Shown: positions 29,770 through 42,800 of the stretch, piece by piece | How the letters are laid out: every line of letters begins with the position of its first letter | Numbering within the stretch: position 1 is the stretch's first letter | NCBI GenBank assembly: GCA_036768485.1 | Contig: JAVLUZ010000143.1 | Coordinates: 3,219,633 to 3,283,632, forward strand | DNA length: 64,000 nucleotides | Direction of reading: 5' to 3' | From: Mermis nigrescens | Lineage: Eukaryota > Nematoda > Enoplea > Mermithida > Mermithidae | Notes under the pieces: model-generated | The model's database searches: none | What the model saw: only the letters and a program-made list of their open reading frames with translations | Told to the model about the DNA's origin: nothing | Translations under genes and position numbers: made by a program

Positions 29770-30890
29770 TGCGGATTTCAAAGATTTCAGGGAGTTCAGG
29801 GATGTTAACTTTTTTTGGACTTCAAGGATTTCAGGGACTTCAAGGTTTTCAGGGACTTTAGGGATTTCAGGGACTTTAGGGATTCCAAGGATTTCAGGGA
29901 TTTCAAGGACTTCAGGGATTTCAGGGACTTCAAGGTTTTCAGGGACTTTAGGGATTTCAGTGACTTTAGGGATTTCAGAGATTTTAGGGACTTCAGGGAT
30001 TCCGAATTACGTTATTTAATACTTTCGCGAAATCCAGAAAGTTTAATAGAGACTTGTGCGTTTAGTGTTGCTATTTTGTTTTTATTTTCTACAAGGGTTC
30101 CCCAAAAGGGAAAAAATTAAAACCTTGAAGTATACCAAAAAGACAGTCAAAACACGACTTAAAAATGGTAATATGTATGTCAAGAGTTAGACAAGGATTT
30201 CTAAATTTCTTGAAGTCAAACTAGGACTCGATGTAGATGAAGCAGTCATGCAGATAGGTTAAATGATAGATTTTTATGTCCAATTTTGAAATCAATCAAA
30301 AGATTTTTCGATTTTTCTTAAATTTTTTCCTTACGCTTCTTTACATAGGTAATAACATTGTAAACGAAATAGCACACTGTAACATCTTAATTATGTATGT
30401 TGGTTGCTTACTTTTTATTTGTATAAAAATTGATCGACAGGTCATTCTGCTCGACCTCCTGATCGAAACATTCGCAAAATTGGACTCAATAAAATCGTTT
30501 TTACATATGTGCATATGACTTGTCTATCATGGTTTTTCCAGGAGCTTATGTAAAAAAACGTGTTATCCTTCATGACCCGTTGACCATTTGTATCCGCAGA
30601 AGTGTAATGCATCGCCGCGCACCCGCATCAGTTGCTTCAGATGTCTTTTGTTCAGCTGTAGGCGAAGGTGCAAGCTCACCCTTTGCTATAGCCGAAACAT
30701 TGTTTTGATTGCACGGATGTTATTGAGAGTGCCTAGCTTGCTTTAGATGCGTATAAGTCAGCTGCGTCAAGTACATTTACACGACACAAGCTTACCACTT
30801 CCTGCATAGTATATAGCAAAGAGCCTGAACTCCCTGAAGTCCTTGAAATCCCAATTTTTTCTGAAATCCCTGAACTCCCTGAAATCCATC
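29770..30890. repeat. Minisatellite of GGGACTTCA/GGGATTTCA units, with an inverted array 0.8 kb away
   Basis: From 29770 to about 30005 a 9-bp unit (GGGAYTTCA or AAGGATTTCA) repeats about 25 times. It creates open frames of DFRDF repeats that are unlikely to be genes. A shorter inverted array (CTGAACTCCCTGAAATCC) lies at 30822-30890. The interval between could be a foldback or hAT element whose subterminal repeats these arrays are. No target duplication was found. Confidence 0.6.
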
Positions 30891-31020
30891 GAAATTGTGT
30901 AAAACTCCAACTCCTTAAATGCTTGTAGTAGCTTTTCTGGGTTGTCCCCCCACTGAAGGGTCAGCCACGCAGGTACTGTCTGGCGATTTCGAGCCGACAG
31001 AACATCGTCTGCATCATTTT

Positions 31021-31437
31021 AACAGGTGCACAAGGTCAGTGTCGCCCGGAGGGGGGGTAAAATCTAATAAATCCAAAACAGTAAATTTACCGCTCACGAA
31101 TGTTTTATTATTTAAACGACCAAAATGGTCAGAATGGCATATGAAACGTCTGTTCAAGGTAATTACACATTTCAAAAACATTTATAGTCCATTTTGACTG
31201 CATCTTTCGATTTAAGCATAGAAAAAATACAGAAACTGATCAATTTCAGGCACTTTTTGGGTAAACAATTTCACTAAAGTACTAATCCGGCGCGAAGCGC
31301 CGAAAATTTTTTGACATTTTTATTGATTCCAACCTCAAAAGTGATGCAAATAACGTTCCGTCAGCTCAAAATCGCGGGACAGTAACTGTCTGGCTAACCC
31401 TTAAGTGGGCCCCCTCACCCCCTTATGCGCATGTATG
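31021..31437 (+). mobile_element. hAT-like MITE, family D, copy 2
   Basis: A 417-bp element with a perfect 8-bp duplication ATCATTTT (31013-31020, 31438-31445). Left end AACAGGTGCACAAGGTCAG; right end reads inward CATACATGCGCATAAGG. It carries GGCGCGAAGCGCC near 31288. Right of it, 31446-31830 is a diverged family D fragment ending CAAGCCTAACCTTGTGG. Confidence 0.87.
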
Positions 31438-31830
31438 ATCATTTTTTAGGACAAAAGTAGTGTAAAGATAAAGTCAAAATTTTTTGCGCGAACGCAGGAT
31501 TAATAATTTTATGTGCTGTTTACTCAGATGCGCCCAAACATATGCGTAAATGATCTAAAAAAATCAAAATTTCTAGTCAAATTAATCGATTTCTATGTTT
31601 TTTAGTATTAAAAGCTACCTACACATACAATTCAATCAAAATGAACTAAAATGCTCAAAAAATGCGGTATCATCACAAAAAAGCATTTTATAAAGGCTAT
31701 TTTGACCATTTTAGTCAGGAAAAAAGCGTGAACACCTAATCAACTATTCAAAATTTCTGAAATATTACATCCCTCCGTCCCCCGCCAAGCCTAACCTTGT
31801 GGATGTATGCTTCTGTTACATGTATGCTTG

Positions 31831-33080
31831 TCAATCTGAGAAAAACACGACTGAGAAATTTGAAATTTATAATTAGGTACCTGCGAAACAATGGAGCATA
31901 GACGGGAGCAAAAATTTGGCTGCGAATGCACAAAATTATCTTCTTCCATTCCGACGAAGGAATTCAACAAACGAGATTAAGATAAGCTTAATACGATTTA
32001 TATTTGAAACTATGTAGAGCATCAATTTTCAATAAAAAGGCGGTAGATACAAAGTCAAAGTAGGAAATCCTTAACATGCCATCACATTAGAAATTAAATG
32101 ACTTATAAAACAACTAAAAATTAAAAATTTAAAAAATTCAAAAAATTTAAAAATTAAAAAATAACATTTTTTTGGAATTTTAAAAATTTCAAACCATACT
32201 TTTGTCAAAATATCTTATTACTGGAAACACAAAGCAAGTACAATAGCGAATACGATAGTATCAGCTAAGGGATGTTTTTTCGAAGAAAATGCCTGTTTTG
32301 GTTATCTACATATCTTTTCAACGGACAACTCTCAACTTATTTTTTCCTGATTCATCTTCCTTTTTCTAGTCGATTGACTGATTAGTTAATTTAAAAGTAA
32401 TTTTTGTGCATTTCCATCATTTTTCCTCGATTTGCATGGCATTTTGCTAAATTTCGTAATGATACTGGCAGGTTTTTCCATTGAAAGCCAGTTAAATGAA
32501 GTTGTACGGTTTGTCCATGTATGATGTCAACGGACCAAGTTGGTCAAAATTTGAATAAATGAATCACATTCCGTACCTACATCAAATTAGAAAATATTTG
32601 CAAGCATAAACACATAGCGTCTTTACAAAGCCGTGCGACAAACTACCAAAGTTATTAGAAAATGCCAAAAACCTGTTCTGGGTGCCCAAAGAACTACCAT
32701 CCGATGGTTAAGCGTAGGGAACGAAGAAACTACCAAAGGCTCCAAGAAACTATCAAAATAGTTGTAGATACAAATCTAGGCTGGCAAATGGCGCAACATT
32801 CAACCACCGTTTTTTCCTAACGATTTGGTTCACAATAGAAACAATAAACATAATTTTTTCCACATTTCAAATTTCGATTCACATTCTCAAGGGGTCTGAA
32901 AAACGTTCAAATATTGAGCCCTCCTTTTGAAAAACCGATATTTTTTTGCAGTCCATCCTACATAAAATAGCGAGACCTAAAACGAGTTTGTGAACATTTT
33001 GTAATTGTAAATTTACTGTACTGCAATAACGAGCAGTACTTTAATATGTTATATCTCATAAAAATGCGTTTTCAGACCTT
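31831..33080. other. Interval with no identified gene
   Basis: It contains an A-rich patch near 32103-32190 and, from about 32640, sequence related in inverted orientation to the right part of family E (GGTTCACA, ACCGTTTTTTCC). No splice-flanked coding frame was seen. Confidence 0.5.
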
Positions 33081-33596
33081 CACTAGTGCACTTTAGCCGA
33101 TTTCTGGAGTCTCATCGAGGAATAGAGACTTAATAACGAGGCGCCAGAAAATATAGAAATTTAACCTCTAAAACGCATTTCCGCATCACGAAAACTGTCC
33201 AAATCCGGCGCGGCCCAAACATACATGACGAGTAATAAAATTAAATCAATTCGGCGCGAAGCGCCGAAAAATTTTGGCATTTTACCTCCCTAAACGCATT
33301 TTCGCATTACAAAAATTGTTTAAAAATCTGAGCAGAAGATGCGGATTTTTAATCATAGTAAAGTTCCAGAAAAAGTTGTCGATAAAGGTGCTGCAATCGG
33401 CGTTGCGCAGCCTTATCATCAATAAGCCGGAAAATTTGGAAATTTTAGCTCGCATTTTTACATTATGAAAATTGTCCAAATTCGTTGAGAAGATAAGGAT
33501 TTTTAATTTTAGTGAAGTTCTAGAGCAAGTGAGCGCAATCAATTATTTGCCAGTGTGTCCATGATACTCGCATTTTATATACCTGCTAGGGATGCA

Positions 33597-35854
33597 ACGG
33601 GTAGTGAATTTTGGTGTATTCGGGTTCGGGTAGTTCATCCAAGTTTATTCGGGTTCGGGTTCGGGTAGTCCACTTCGATTTATTCGGGTTCGGGTATCAA
33701 AATCAATACCCGATCTGGTTCGGGTTCGGGTATTTCAGTAAGTATATAGGGATACCAGTGTAGAGCGAATTTCTTAGGTACATGTAAGCCAGATGTTACA
33801 ATTTTTATTTTTAGATGCATAGCACCTAATTATTCAATATGTTTCACTCAAGTTTCCAGCATAGGCGTAGCCAGGAGGGCATTGGGGGCACATGCCCCCA
33901 AGAAAATTTTCCAGAAATTATATTGGTTGTTCTGGCGCAATGTGTCCAGAACATTGAGTTCAAAAAGGCACAAACATCCAAATTTTCCGACGCTTCGCGC
34001 CGAGTCATTATTATTTATTGTTTTACAGATCGAATGAGTTTAAAAGCTTGAACCTGCTAAATTAATCCAGCACTTCGCATAACTTTAGTGATTTAATGCA
34101 CTATGAGTTCATTGAAGGAAACTGCGCATGCTTGTTGAGCTTAATAATGAAAGTGCGAAAATGCTTGCGTACCAATTTGTCTATTCTCTGCTTTGTTTAT
34201 CTTTCTTTACAAGGACGCATAATTCTATTAAGGGAAGGCCAAATTTTCTTGTGTTTTTGCGCATTTTCTGTTTTCTGAACTAGTTAATAAGAAGGCCACA
34301 AATGGGCCTGAAAACGGTAATAACAAAATTTTTATTGATTTATTTTCTTATATGTTATTGGCAGCGACCCGTTGCTGCGCTGTGTAATTAGCAGAGGTCG
34401 GAAAACGCATTTCAGCTCAGAAGTTTTGCGCAACATAGGAGTTCATCAATTTTAAGTGTTTTTGGACTTAATTCAGAACCGACATTTTGCCGATTTTGCG
34501 AAAATTTCAACGTTACTAAGTAAAAATTAGAGTGCTTTTTTACGAAATTTTCCGGGTTCTGCCCCGGACCACGCTGGGGGCGCTTGAGCGCATTACCCCA
34601 GACCCCCAGCCGTACAATCTCGTTGCACATGTGCAAAGAGATTTTTAGGAGGACAGAAAAAGGTAGAAGCAGAAAAGGTAGAAGTATTAGGAATTTTAAA
34701 AATTCCCGGCGCTTCACGCCGGAATTAATTTATCTGTTCTGTATGTTTTACGCGATATCAATTGGGTTTAAAGCGCAAAACCGTCAAAATTTTTCTGCGC
34801 ACAGCAACGCTGGTTACTGTTCTTTCTCTTTGTAAAGCTCCAGTATTGCGTTTACGAGCTTGAATCAGCCAAAATATCTTCATACTAAGTTGTTAATTCG
34901 TAGTATTACTGTTCTGCTCTGTCAGACTATTAGTATTCACAGAACTACATGTTAAGGGCAGTAAAAAATGACCGAGTTTCTTCGTGCTTTGCGCCACACA
35001 TGATTTTCAAACTGTTTGTCAATAAAAAGGCCGTAAATTCTACATGAAAACGGTAAAAATTTCGGAAATTTTCGGCGCTTCGCGCCTCTTTACACTTTTT
35101 GTATTTTTGATCGTCAGAAACCCATAAATTAGCTAAGCTTCACTACTAAAGGTCGAAAAAACTGCAGTTCTGCTAAACATATATAACGTTGCTGGCATTC
35201 AATGCAAAAGTAGTCTTAAAAAATTTTTGTGATGCCCCTAAACCAAAATCCTAGGCCCCCAAACCAAAATCCTAGGCCCCCAAACTAAAATCTGGGCTAT
35301 GCCTCTGGTTTTCAGTGATTTTCCTCCCTCCTCTTAGTGTGCGAAAACGTCAATGTAAATGAGAGGTAGCGCTCTGTGTATTGTCTGATATACACCTACA
35401 AATAACATTAACAACTATTGCTGAGATTGTCGTCTAGGATTGTATTCATTCGTGGAGTTAAATTTGATAGAAATCAAGTTTAATTACGACCAAAGAAGCA
35501 GTATTTAGCATTTTATACGATATCATTTGGCAATCGTTTTGTGAAATAAAAAGATTAAAAGTTCACGTGAATCGATTGAAATATACCACTTAATTACATA
35601 GCCATTTATTTGTACTTGATAATTACATGAAATTCAGCGTTTTAGGGTCGAGCAAAATGAAAACGGCGCAAAAAGCCGAAAATTTTTGAATCTTTGACAT
35701 ACGAATGTGGGATTTCAGAGCTTAAAAATACCCGAATAAACCCGAGTAAAATCCATAAAGATTCGGGTTCGGGTTCGGGTAGTTATAATAATTTTATTCG
35801 GGTTCGGGTAGTCAAGTTCACTTTATTCGGGTTCGGGTAACCGTTGCATCCCTA
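33597..35854. mobile_element. hAT element remnant with GGGTTCGGGTA subterminal repeats
   Basis: A 2258-bp element with inverted ends TAGGGATGCAACGGG and TAGGGATGCAACGGT, and 8-bp flanks ATACCTGC / ATATCTGC (7 of 8). The motif TTCGGGTTCGGGTA repeats several times just inside both ends (33620-33740, 35760-35840), as in transposase-binding regions. No transposase remains; much of the interior is the element at 33860-35307. Confidence 0.87.
33860..35307. mobile_element. hAT-like element nested in 33597-35854
   Basis: A 1448-bp element with ends CATAGGCGTAGCC and, inward from the right, CAGAGGCATAGCC, and flanks GTTTCCAG / GTTTTCAG (7 of 8). A direct repeat CCCCCAAACCAAAATCCTAGG occurs in two to three copies near 35240-35290. 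It contains several GGCGCTTCGCGCC modules (33988, 34705, 35080). Confidence 0.75.
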
Positions 35855-36080
35855 ATATCTGCTATCAAATTTTTCTTGTGACGTTTTATCAATGCGTTTA
35901 TCTAGAAGTATTAGTACAAGTTGTCAATAAAGGTGCTGCAATCAGCGCGGCGCGGCCTAGCGCCAGGAAACTTAAAAAATTTTACCCCACTAGAATGCAT
36001 TTTTGCATTACAAAAATTTTTCGAAATGTCTCGAGAAAAAGCTGTACATTCAACACTGGTCGACTTGCTACCCATAACAC

Positions 36081-36268
<188 letters not shown>

Positions 36269-36667
36269 CATAGGCGTAGCCAGGATTTTCGCCAGGGGGG
36301 GGAGAATTTCCCAACAAATTTTGTCTATCTAAAAAACTCATAAAAACGGGCGGGGCTGTTGAATAACGTGATTTTTGGGCTTTACACATCGTCCTGCACT
36401 ATTTAAGCAGTGAAAAGATTATTTTTTTGCAAAAATTTTACGTTTTCGACGGAAAAAATGCTTATAATGCGAACGAAGCGCTAACTTTTTTACTTTTTCT
36501 GCAATAGAACGATAGAAACTGCCAAAAGATAGAAGAAATCAGCGCAAAGCCCCGAACTTTTCGATTTTACATCGCAGAACAGCATCATACGTCCATATCG
36601 CACAGTTTTTGAACACTTCAAAATTTTCCAAAACGGTAAGGGGAATCCCCCACTGGCTACGCCAGTG
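36269..36667. mobile_element. hAT-like MITE inserted at the end of the (AC)n tract
   Basis: A 399-bp element with ends CATAGGCGTAGCCAGG and, inward from the right, CACTGGCGTAGCCAG. The target duplication is hard to judge because the target is a CA repeat. It carries degenerate GCGAACGAAGCGC and GCGCAAAGCCCCG modules. Confidence 0.7.
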
Positions 36668-36675
36668 CACACACC

Positions 36676-37810
36676 AGTGTTGCAAACTCAAAATTGGAAA
36701 AAAACTCAAAATTCCTCACAGAAAATCCCACACCCTGTACAAAGTATTGGCAACTCGTCGAAAAAACCCCACAGGCATTCCAAGAAACCCCATTCATACA
36801 GTTAAGCAAAGGAGCAAAAGACTAAAACTAAAAAAAAATCCGAGTTTTGGGGGAAAACCATCGTTTTTCCATATCTAGGAGTTTTTGTGAACCAAAATTT
36901 CGAGACGTGGAAAAAAATGTCGAGCTCGGTTCACTTTGTGGAAAATTTTTATGATGCAGAAATGCGTTCCAGAAGGGTAAAATTCCAAAATTTTCCGGCT
37001 CTTCGCGCCGATTGCTGCACTTTTATGGACAACTTTCTCTAGAAGTTCACTCTAACTGATAGGTAATTCTCATTTTCTGAACGGGTTTGGACATTTTTTA
37101 TAATGCGAAAATGCTTTTTAGAGATCCAGAATTGCAAACTGTTTTGGCGCTTCGCGCCGAATCGATTTAATCATATATTTGTTATTGATGTTAAGACCGC
37201 GCCGCACCGATCACAGCACTTTTATCGACACCTCGTTCTAGAACTTTACCATGGCTAAAAGTCCTCCCTCACCTTATGCATGGATTTTCGAACAATTTCG
37301 TAATGCAAAAATGCGTTTTAGAGGTAAAATTTCATAAATTTTCCGGCGCTTCACGCCAAATTGATTTAATTTAATTACTTGCTATTGGTGTCTAGACCGC
37401 GCCACGCCGATCGCAGCACTTTAATTGCAAAAATGCGTTTTAGAGAGGTAAAATTTCAAAATTTTCTGGCGCTCCGAGCCATTTTGATAAATTATTGAGT
37501 TTTTGTTCTTCGATAATTTCTTTTGAATATCTTCCTTACAATGGATTAACTTTCGATTAGTACCCATTAATTTCATTTCTCTTAAATCTATCTATTCTAG
37601 AATTAAGCCAAAACTCGTCTTGAGTCTCGCCATTTTATGTAAGATGGACTTTCTGCAAAAAAACATCCTTTTCGATATGGGCGCTGTTTTTGAACGTTTT
37701 TAGACTCCCAAAAATATGAACCAAAATAAAAAATGTAAAAAAATTTGAGCATGGTTCACATCGTTAACCAAATCGCTATAAAAACGGTGAGAAAAACCAG
37801 AGATAGGCAA
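36676..37810. repeat. Family E repeat
   Basis: It begins CAGTGTTGCAAACTC. Two or three tandem-like blocks follow, each with a GCAAAAATGCGTTTTAGAG segment, a GGCGCTTCGCGCCG-type module and a TCGCAGCACTTTTATCG segment (near 36990, 37145 and 37340). The right part (TTTTTGAACGTTTTTAGACTCCC) matches 50700 and, inverted, 32880. No target duplication was found; 37811-38160 holds nothing identified. Confidence 0.55.
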
Positions 37811-38160
37811 TAGAACAGGAACACACATATACACACCTCACCTACCTACAGTAACTGATGAAATAATGTGGCTACAGACCGGTATCGCGATCTGCAGAAC
37901 ATAATTAGCAAATAAATCAGTAAGAAAGAAATAAATCATAAATAATATTTGAAGGAAATCGTACCGATATTAACCACTGTAGAATGAGTTTACTTAATGT
38001 TTCGAATCTTCCGTTTTTGAGAAATTTAAGACGGCAACAAGAATTTAAGTAACATTAGAATCTACGGTTATCCGCACATAAGCAATCTATGGGCCTGCGG
38101 TAAATATTCAGCTCCTACCATATACCTAATCCTTTTTTCATTGAAATACATATGTACACA

Positions 38161-38707
38161 TAGTCTGTTTCATTTATTCGAGAGCTTTTTAGTCAATTTT
38201 TTAAGGGCTACAGTAAGCGAAACAGGACGATTTACCGTAATTGGGCAAATAAGCTCGGTGAGGGCGAGTGGCTGGAACTCTTTCATTTTTGATGCATTAA
38301 TCCGTCCATATAAATTTAATTTAGGCATTCAATCAGCGCTGGGACATACTTTAGTAAGTGGGCTAAATAAAAAGCTGTCGGTCGGAATCGAACCCGGGTT
38401 GCTTCGACGACAAGCGGATGTTCTACCACTGAGCTATGCGGGATTTCGCGGCGTTTCTTAGCATCTTAGTCTATTGTGTTTAGAGTGTTAACTTAGGATA
38501 AGCTGAATATGTGATTTTATCTGTAAGTTGATTGATCTGCTGGAAGACGAGAATTAATTATGCCGCAAAAAATGTGATTGAAAAACCCTTCTTTGCTATG
38601 TATGTAGCTACAGTGAGATCTAGCGACCTACAGTAAATAAGAAAAACGGTTACTGTAGCCTGCGAAAACATTTACTGAAAAAGCTCTCGGATAAATGAAA
38701 CAGATTA
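38161..38707. mobile_element. Family J element, copy 2, carrying a tRNA-like sequence
   Basis: Inverted ends TAGTCTGTTTCATTTATTCG and TAATCTGTTTCATTTATCCG enclose 547 bp. A TA is present on the right side only. It contains a tRNA-like stretch at 38376-38445, absent from the two shorter copies. Confidence 0.65.
38376..38445 (-). other. tRNA-like sequence with A and B boxes
   Basis: On the minus strand, TAGCTCAGTGGTAGA fits an A box and GGGTTCGATTCC a B box. The acceptor ends do not pair and the T stem has three mismatches, so I call it a tRNA-derived pseudogene or SINE head rather than a tRNA. Confidence 0.6.
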
Positions 38708-38756
38708 TAAGTGCGTTGCACATACACACTCATCGAACTCATGCGCTATTTCCCGA

Positions 38757-38893
38757 CAGCTCGTTTCGCTGTTCGGATGTGCTTTCCCGTCAGCTCGTTT
38801 CGCTGTACGGATGTGCTTTCCCGTCAGCCCGTTCCGCTGTTTGGATTTGCTTTCCCAGCATCTCGTTTCGCTGTTATGGATGTGCTTTCCCGT
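38757..38893. repeat. 34-bp tandem repeat, four copies
   Basis: The unit starts CAGCTCGTTTCGCTGTTCGG and ends TGCTTTCCCGT. Four successive copies differ at a few positions. It is GC-richer than its surroundings. The rest of 38708-39850 has no identified feature. Confidence 0.85.
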
Positions 38894-39852
38894 CTGCTAG
38901 CTTAATTGTTGGTAAAATTCTTGAAACTGTAACCGCGCGTTTTTACTGATAGCAAAGTAATTGCAAGGAATTATCCACATGGCAGTTCTTATAACAAAAA
39001 ACAGACCAAGTCCACACAAATGAATTTCAAACAGGTATTATGAATAGACTAATATATTTATCAAGGAAAAATTATTTGTATGACAGAAGGGCCTGCCACA
39101 ATAATTATTTCTGAGTGCATATTTGGTGCTACTCGGCGTTAAATCGTGCCTCCTTATCAATGCTGTTTCAAAGCAAGAGAACAGTAACGATATTTTCTCA
39201 GCTCTCAACGTTTTTAGCTTAAATGCTGGAGATCTACTATAGACGGAACGGCACGGATAAATATCCTTCGAAGTCCTTACCTACTCATTCATACGCTTAA
39301 ACATGACACATTTGCTTTAAACTGAAAAAGTTAGATTAAATTAGCTGACCTTAAATTTAATTACTGCAACTTTAGAGAGTTTGTGCCATTGAATTTATGT
39401 CCTACAGCGTGAGACGGTCGGTCTAACTCAGAAATAGGTACAGCTTACAAGTCAAGTGTTTACGAGTAAATATATGCAATGCACCTATGTATCTAAGTTT
39501 TAAGGGTACTTCAATTGCAGGAAAACAATCGCTTACTTACTAAGTATGTACTCTTGTACACACTATTACTGCTAGCATTTTTCGCAATAGGCAGGCATGA
39601 TATTTCATGTCTGGAATAATTTCTTGTATATGTTGTAATGAGAAATCTTGAGGAATAGAATTTAGCATCGTGCTTATTTAAAAAAACATGCTGAACTTAA
39701 TAACATTGAGAATACGTTGTACAAGAGTATGACTAAAATTACGCAGTTCAGCAGCCAAAACTGTAGAAAAATTTGAATGGGTTCCAATTAGCGCCCGCAG
39801 CGATGTCCCATTATACGAATGCGAGAATACGTTAAGACGAAGAAGTCGGGAG

Positions 39853-42800
39853 TTAGTCGTATAAAACTTTCGAAACCGAAGCATCTTTCTTCACCACATC
39901 TAATCTTTGTGTCATTAAATCACCGACGATTTTTCCCTTCAAACGAAACGGTTGTTCCTGCGGGCGGCTGGCAAAATGTTTTAGAACAACCTTGAACCCC
40001 TTCATAGCTTGTAAACTATTGTGCTTGAATCGTTCAAAGCCAAATTTTTCGACTAAACCAGAAACGCCTCGCATTTGACTGCTGATCCACGCTATGCGCC
40101 TTACTCGAGTGAGATTCGGGTCATTCGGATGAGGTTCATAGATGACCTATAAAAATAGTACGTCGAACGCCATAGATGCGCGGCACAGCAGATCTGGGAA
40201 ACCAAAAATCGAATCATTAGGAAAATATGATTGGAGAAAAAGCAATACCGTGATCGAAATTGAGATTAAAGTATTGAACAAGACACTGAAATTCATGTAA
40301 AATTTTCACATAAAATTTAAAATTGTGATAAACTTGTTTTCAAGGTCAGGAGATCAGTCCATAGTCGATTCCACAAAACCGTGTGCATAGATATGATTTT
40401 TAATTCACTATTAATCGATTACAAAAGCGGTTTGAACTGAGCAATTACCATGATACTGCGCGAAGCGATTAAGAGCATACGAAGCTTTACTATGCGAAAT
40501 CGTAATACTAGGCTGCCTGGAAGCCTCTTCTGTAGCTATGCGCTTGAGCGCCTAAAAGTGCTTTCCATGCACAAGATTTCGTAAAATAAAGTAAAAAAGG
40601 AGGTCATCATTTTATTGTAGCAACATAAACAACAAGATTTTGAATGTCTATTTTGTTGGGCATTCCATAAGGCTATCATAGCAAATATTATAATAAGCTC
40701 AAAGAACACATAAGCTTAGGGAGAGATAAGAGGGTATGATCCCTGCCTCCAACTTCGAAAAATAAGGTAGGTACGTACTTTAGACAATTATGAGAAAATA
40801 CAAGGTTTCGCAGAATTTAAAGCTTAGAAAGACAAAACTAAATCACTAATGCAAATTTTAAATTAACTTACACAGCTTACTGCGAGAATAATTTTTTTAA
40901 ATCGCACGTTGGTTAGCGATCAGTTTTCAAAAAAGCCAAATTATTAAGATGAAGGATGGTAAAAACTGTCATTTTAATCGATAAACTGTATCCTGAAATT
41001 CGGCATAGCAGTCCTCCTGAGCACACATGAGCGTCCAGCGGACCCCCAACCCGATAGACCCCCAGAATTGAAATTTTTTGTGCTATTTTTGGCAATTTTG
41101 CCCCGTCGGACCCCCATAATTCGGTCGCTGTTATACATCATCTTGGAGCTCCCCCCGCAAAATTTTTTCAACCCCTGAATTGGCGACTTTTTGAAAGTTA
41201 CCAAAAATTTTCTAAAAATTTGTAGAAAAGATGCTTTTTTAATCGTTTTTGCTATCTATTTGCTCGAAAGTGCCAAATTGTCGACGCTTTGCGCCATTAT
41301 ACTCATGTTTTGACAATATATTTGGTTCAATTTGTTCCGAATTTTTTGATTTTTTTTCGAAATTTTCCATTTTTTTATGCTCTAGGAAGACGGAGCATCG
41401 TCAGAAACAATGAAAAACGATGTTTTTGATGCGCACCTACCATTTTCGGATCCAAAAAGGCACTTTGCAATTTCACCCCTCCCCCAGAATTCCCATGCTG
41501 TGCATGTATGGTCGCTGCTCATGTATGCTCCTGCCTGAGCACACATGGGCGTGGGGGTCTAGTGAGTTTACACCACCCAGAAGTTGAAAAACCCCGCAGA
41601 TTACTGTAGACCCCAAAATGCTATTTTTAGTAAGATTTCCGACGGTTTTTGGCGATTTTCCCTCGCCCCCAGAATTTTGTTGCTGCCCATGTTTGCTGAA
41701 TCATGACTTATGTAATACTTAAGTTGAACATGGTTTGTTTTATGTAATACCTAATCATCTCTGTAGTAGAATCATAAAGTTTCAAGCGCATCAGCTTAGT
41801 TGTCAAACGCAATACAGCAAAAGTAGTTTTTCCGAGAGTTTGGAGTTATTCGACAAAATTAAGTGTCTTTGTAGCACTGTAATTCTTGAATAACAAAACT
41901 TAAATAACCGAGGCGTTTTGTAATGATGGTCAACCTATTGTTTATCACTTTAATAATTTGTATTACAATTATTCAGATCAATAAAAAATAATTGCAAATT
42001 TTTATGGGATACTTCTTTTACGCATAAACAAGCATTGCAGACTAGCAGTGCTTCCATAACTTGACCGCAAATTTTTAGCCAAAAACGGCCAAAAAACACC
42101 TAAAAATAGCCAAAAAATGCAAGTTTTTTTCCAGAAATCGGGGGAGGGGGTAGGATTCCAAAATTTTTCCGACTTAAGGGGGATGAAAGACGTCTCAGCT
42201 TGGGTGGGGTGAGGATTTCCTAACCCCCTGTTACATGTATGACTGTACTGTGTGCTTAGTATGTCAGCCTTGACGTATGTTTGTTTACATCATAATCTAT
42301 TATGTTCCATGATCATTATTTCATCACGTAAGATATCTTAATGGCATCTTATGTATTCAGAGACACGGACTGTTAAAGTCAGCAGCTTTTGATAAAATCC
42401 CGATCATTTTATATTTTACAAAACAATCGTGAAACAACTAAATGGATTGTTAGAAAAATAAAGGTCTCAAATAAAACCAGACTTGCTCTCGGTGTGACAC
42501 TCTAAAGTTTCAAGACGTATGCTTTCTTCAGAACTCCAAAAAACGACTTTTACTAAATTGTAATTATCTAAACGCGTAGTTAGCCAACATGACTGCTATT
42601 TTGCAGTATATACGTCTACAGAAACAATGGGCTTTTTATTAAAAAAAATTGCATTCAATTTGGTCACATCACACCGTATTTTTGTTCAAATTTATTTTAT
42701 TTTTTATTTATTTTTAATTTTATTTCCATTTTTATCAAAACATTTATACAATTCACTATTTCAATTCATTTCAGTAAAGCGAATGAATAACGGTAATAAC

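Larger units (their letters stand above)
33080..36060. repeat. Family E repeat and an L-type 3' fragment, both split by a hAT insertion
   Basis: Family E (module GGCGCGAAGCGCCG near 33253; GAAGTTCTAGAGCAAG) runs to about 33530. An L-type fragment then starts (GTGTGTCCATGATACTCG) and resumes at 35863 after the hAT insertion (TTTTTCTTGTGACGTTTT to TATTAGTA). Family E then continues from about 35918 (GTTGTCAATAAAGGTGCTGC). L is probably a LINE or SINE 3' end with a TATTAGTA-type tail; other copies are at 50283-50396 and 52622-52722. Confidence 0.6.

Noticed and set aside
29744..30120. Frame encoding DFRDF repeats
   Set aside because: It follows a 9-bp minisatellite; two phases are open at once and there is no splice or start context.
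30530..30706. Possible exon after TTTTTCCAG, open on both strands
   Set aside because: No family resemblance and no matching donor; kept only as part of the minisatellite-bracketed segment.
38376..38445. Functional tRNA gene
   Set aside because: Acceptor and T stems do not pair; A and B boxes alone also fit a SINE head.
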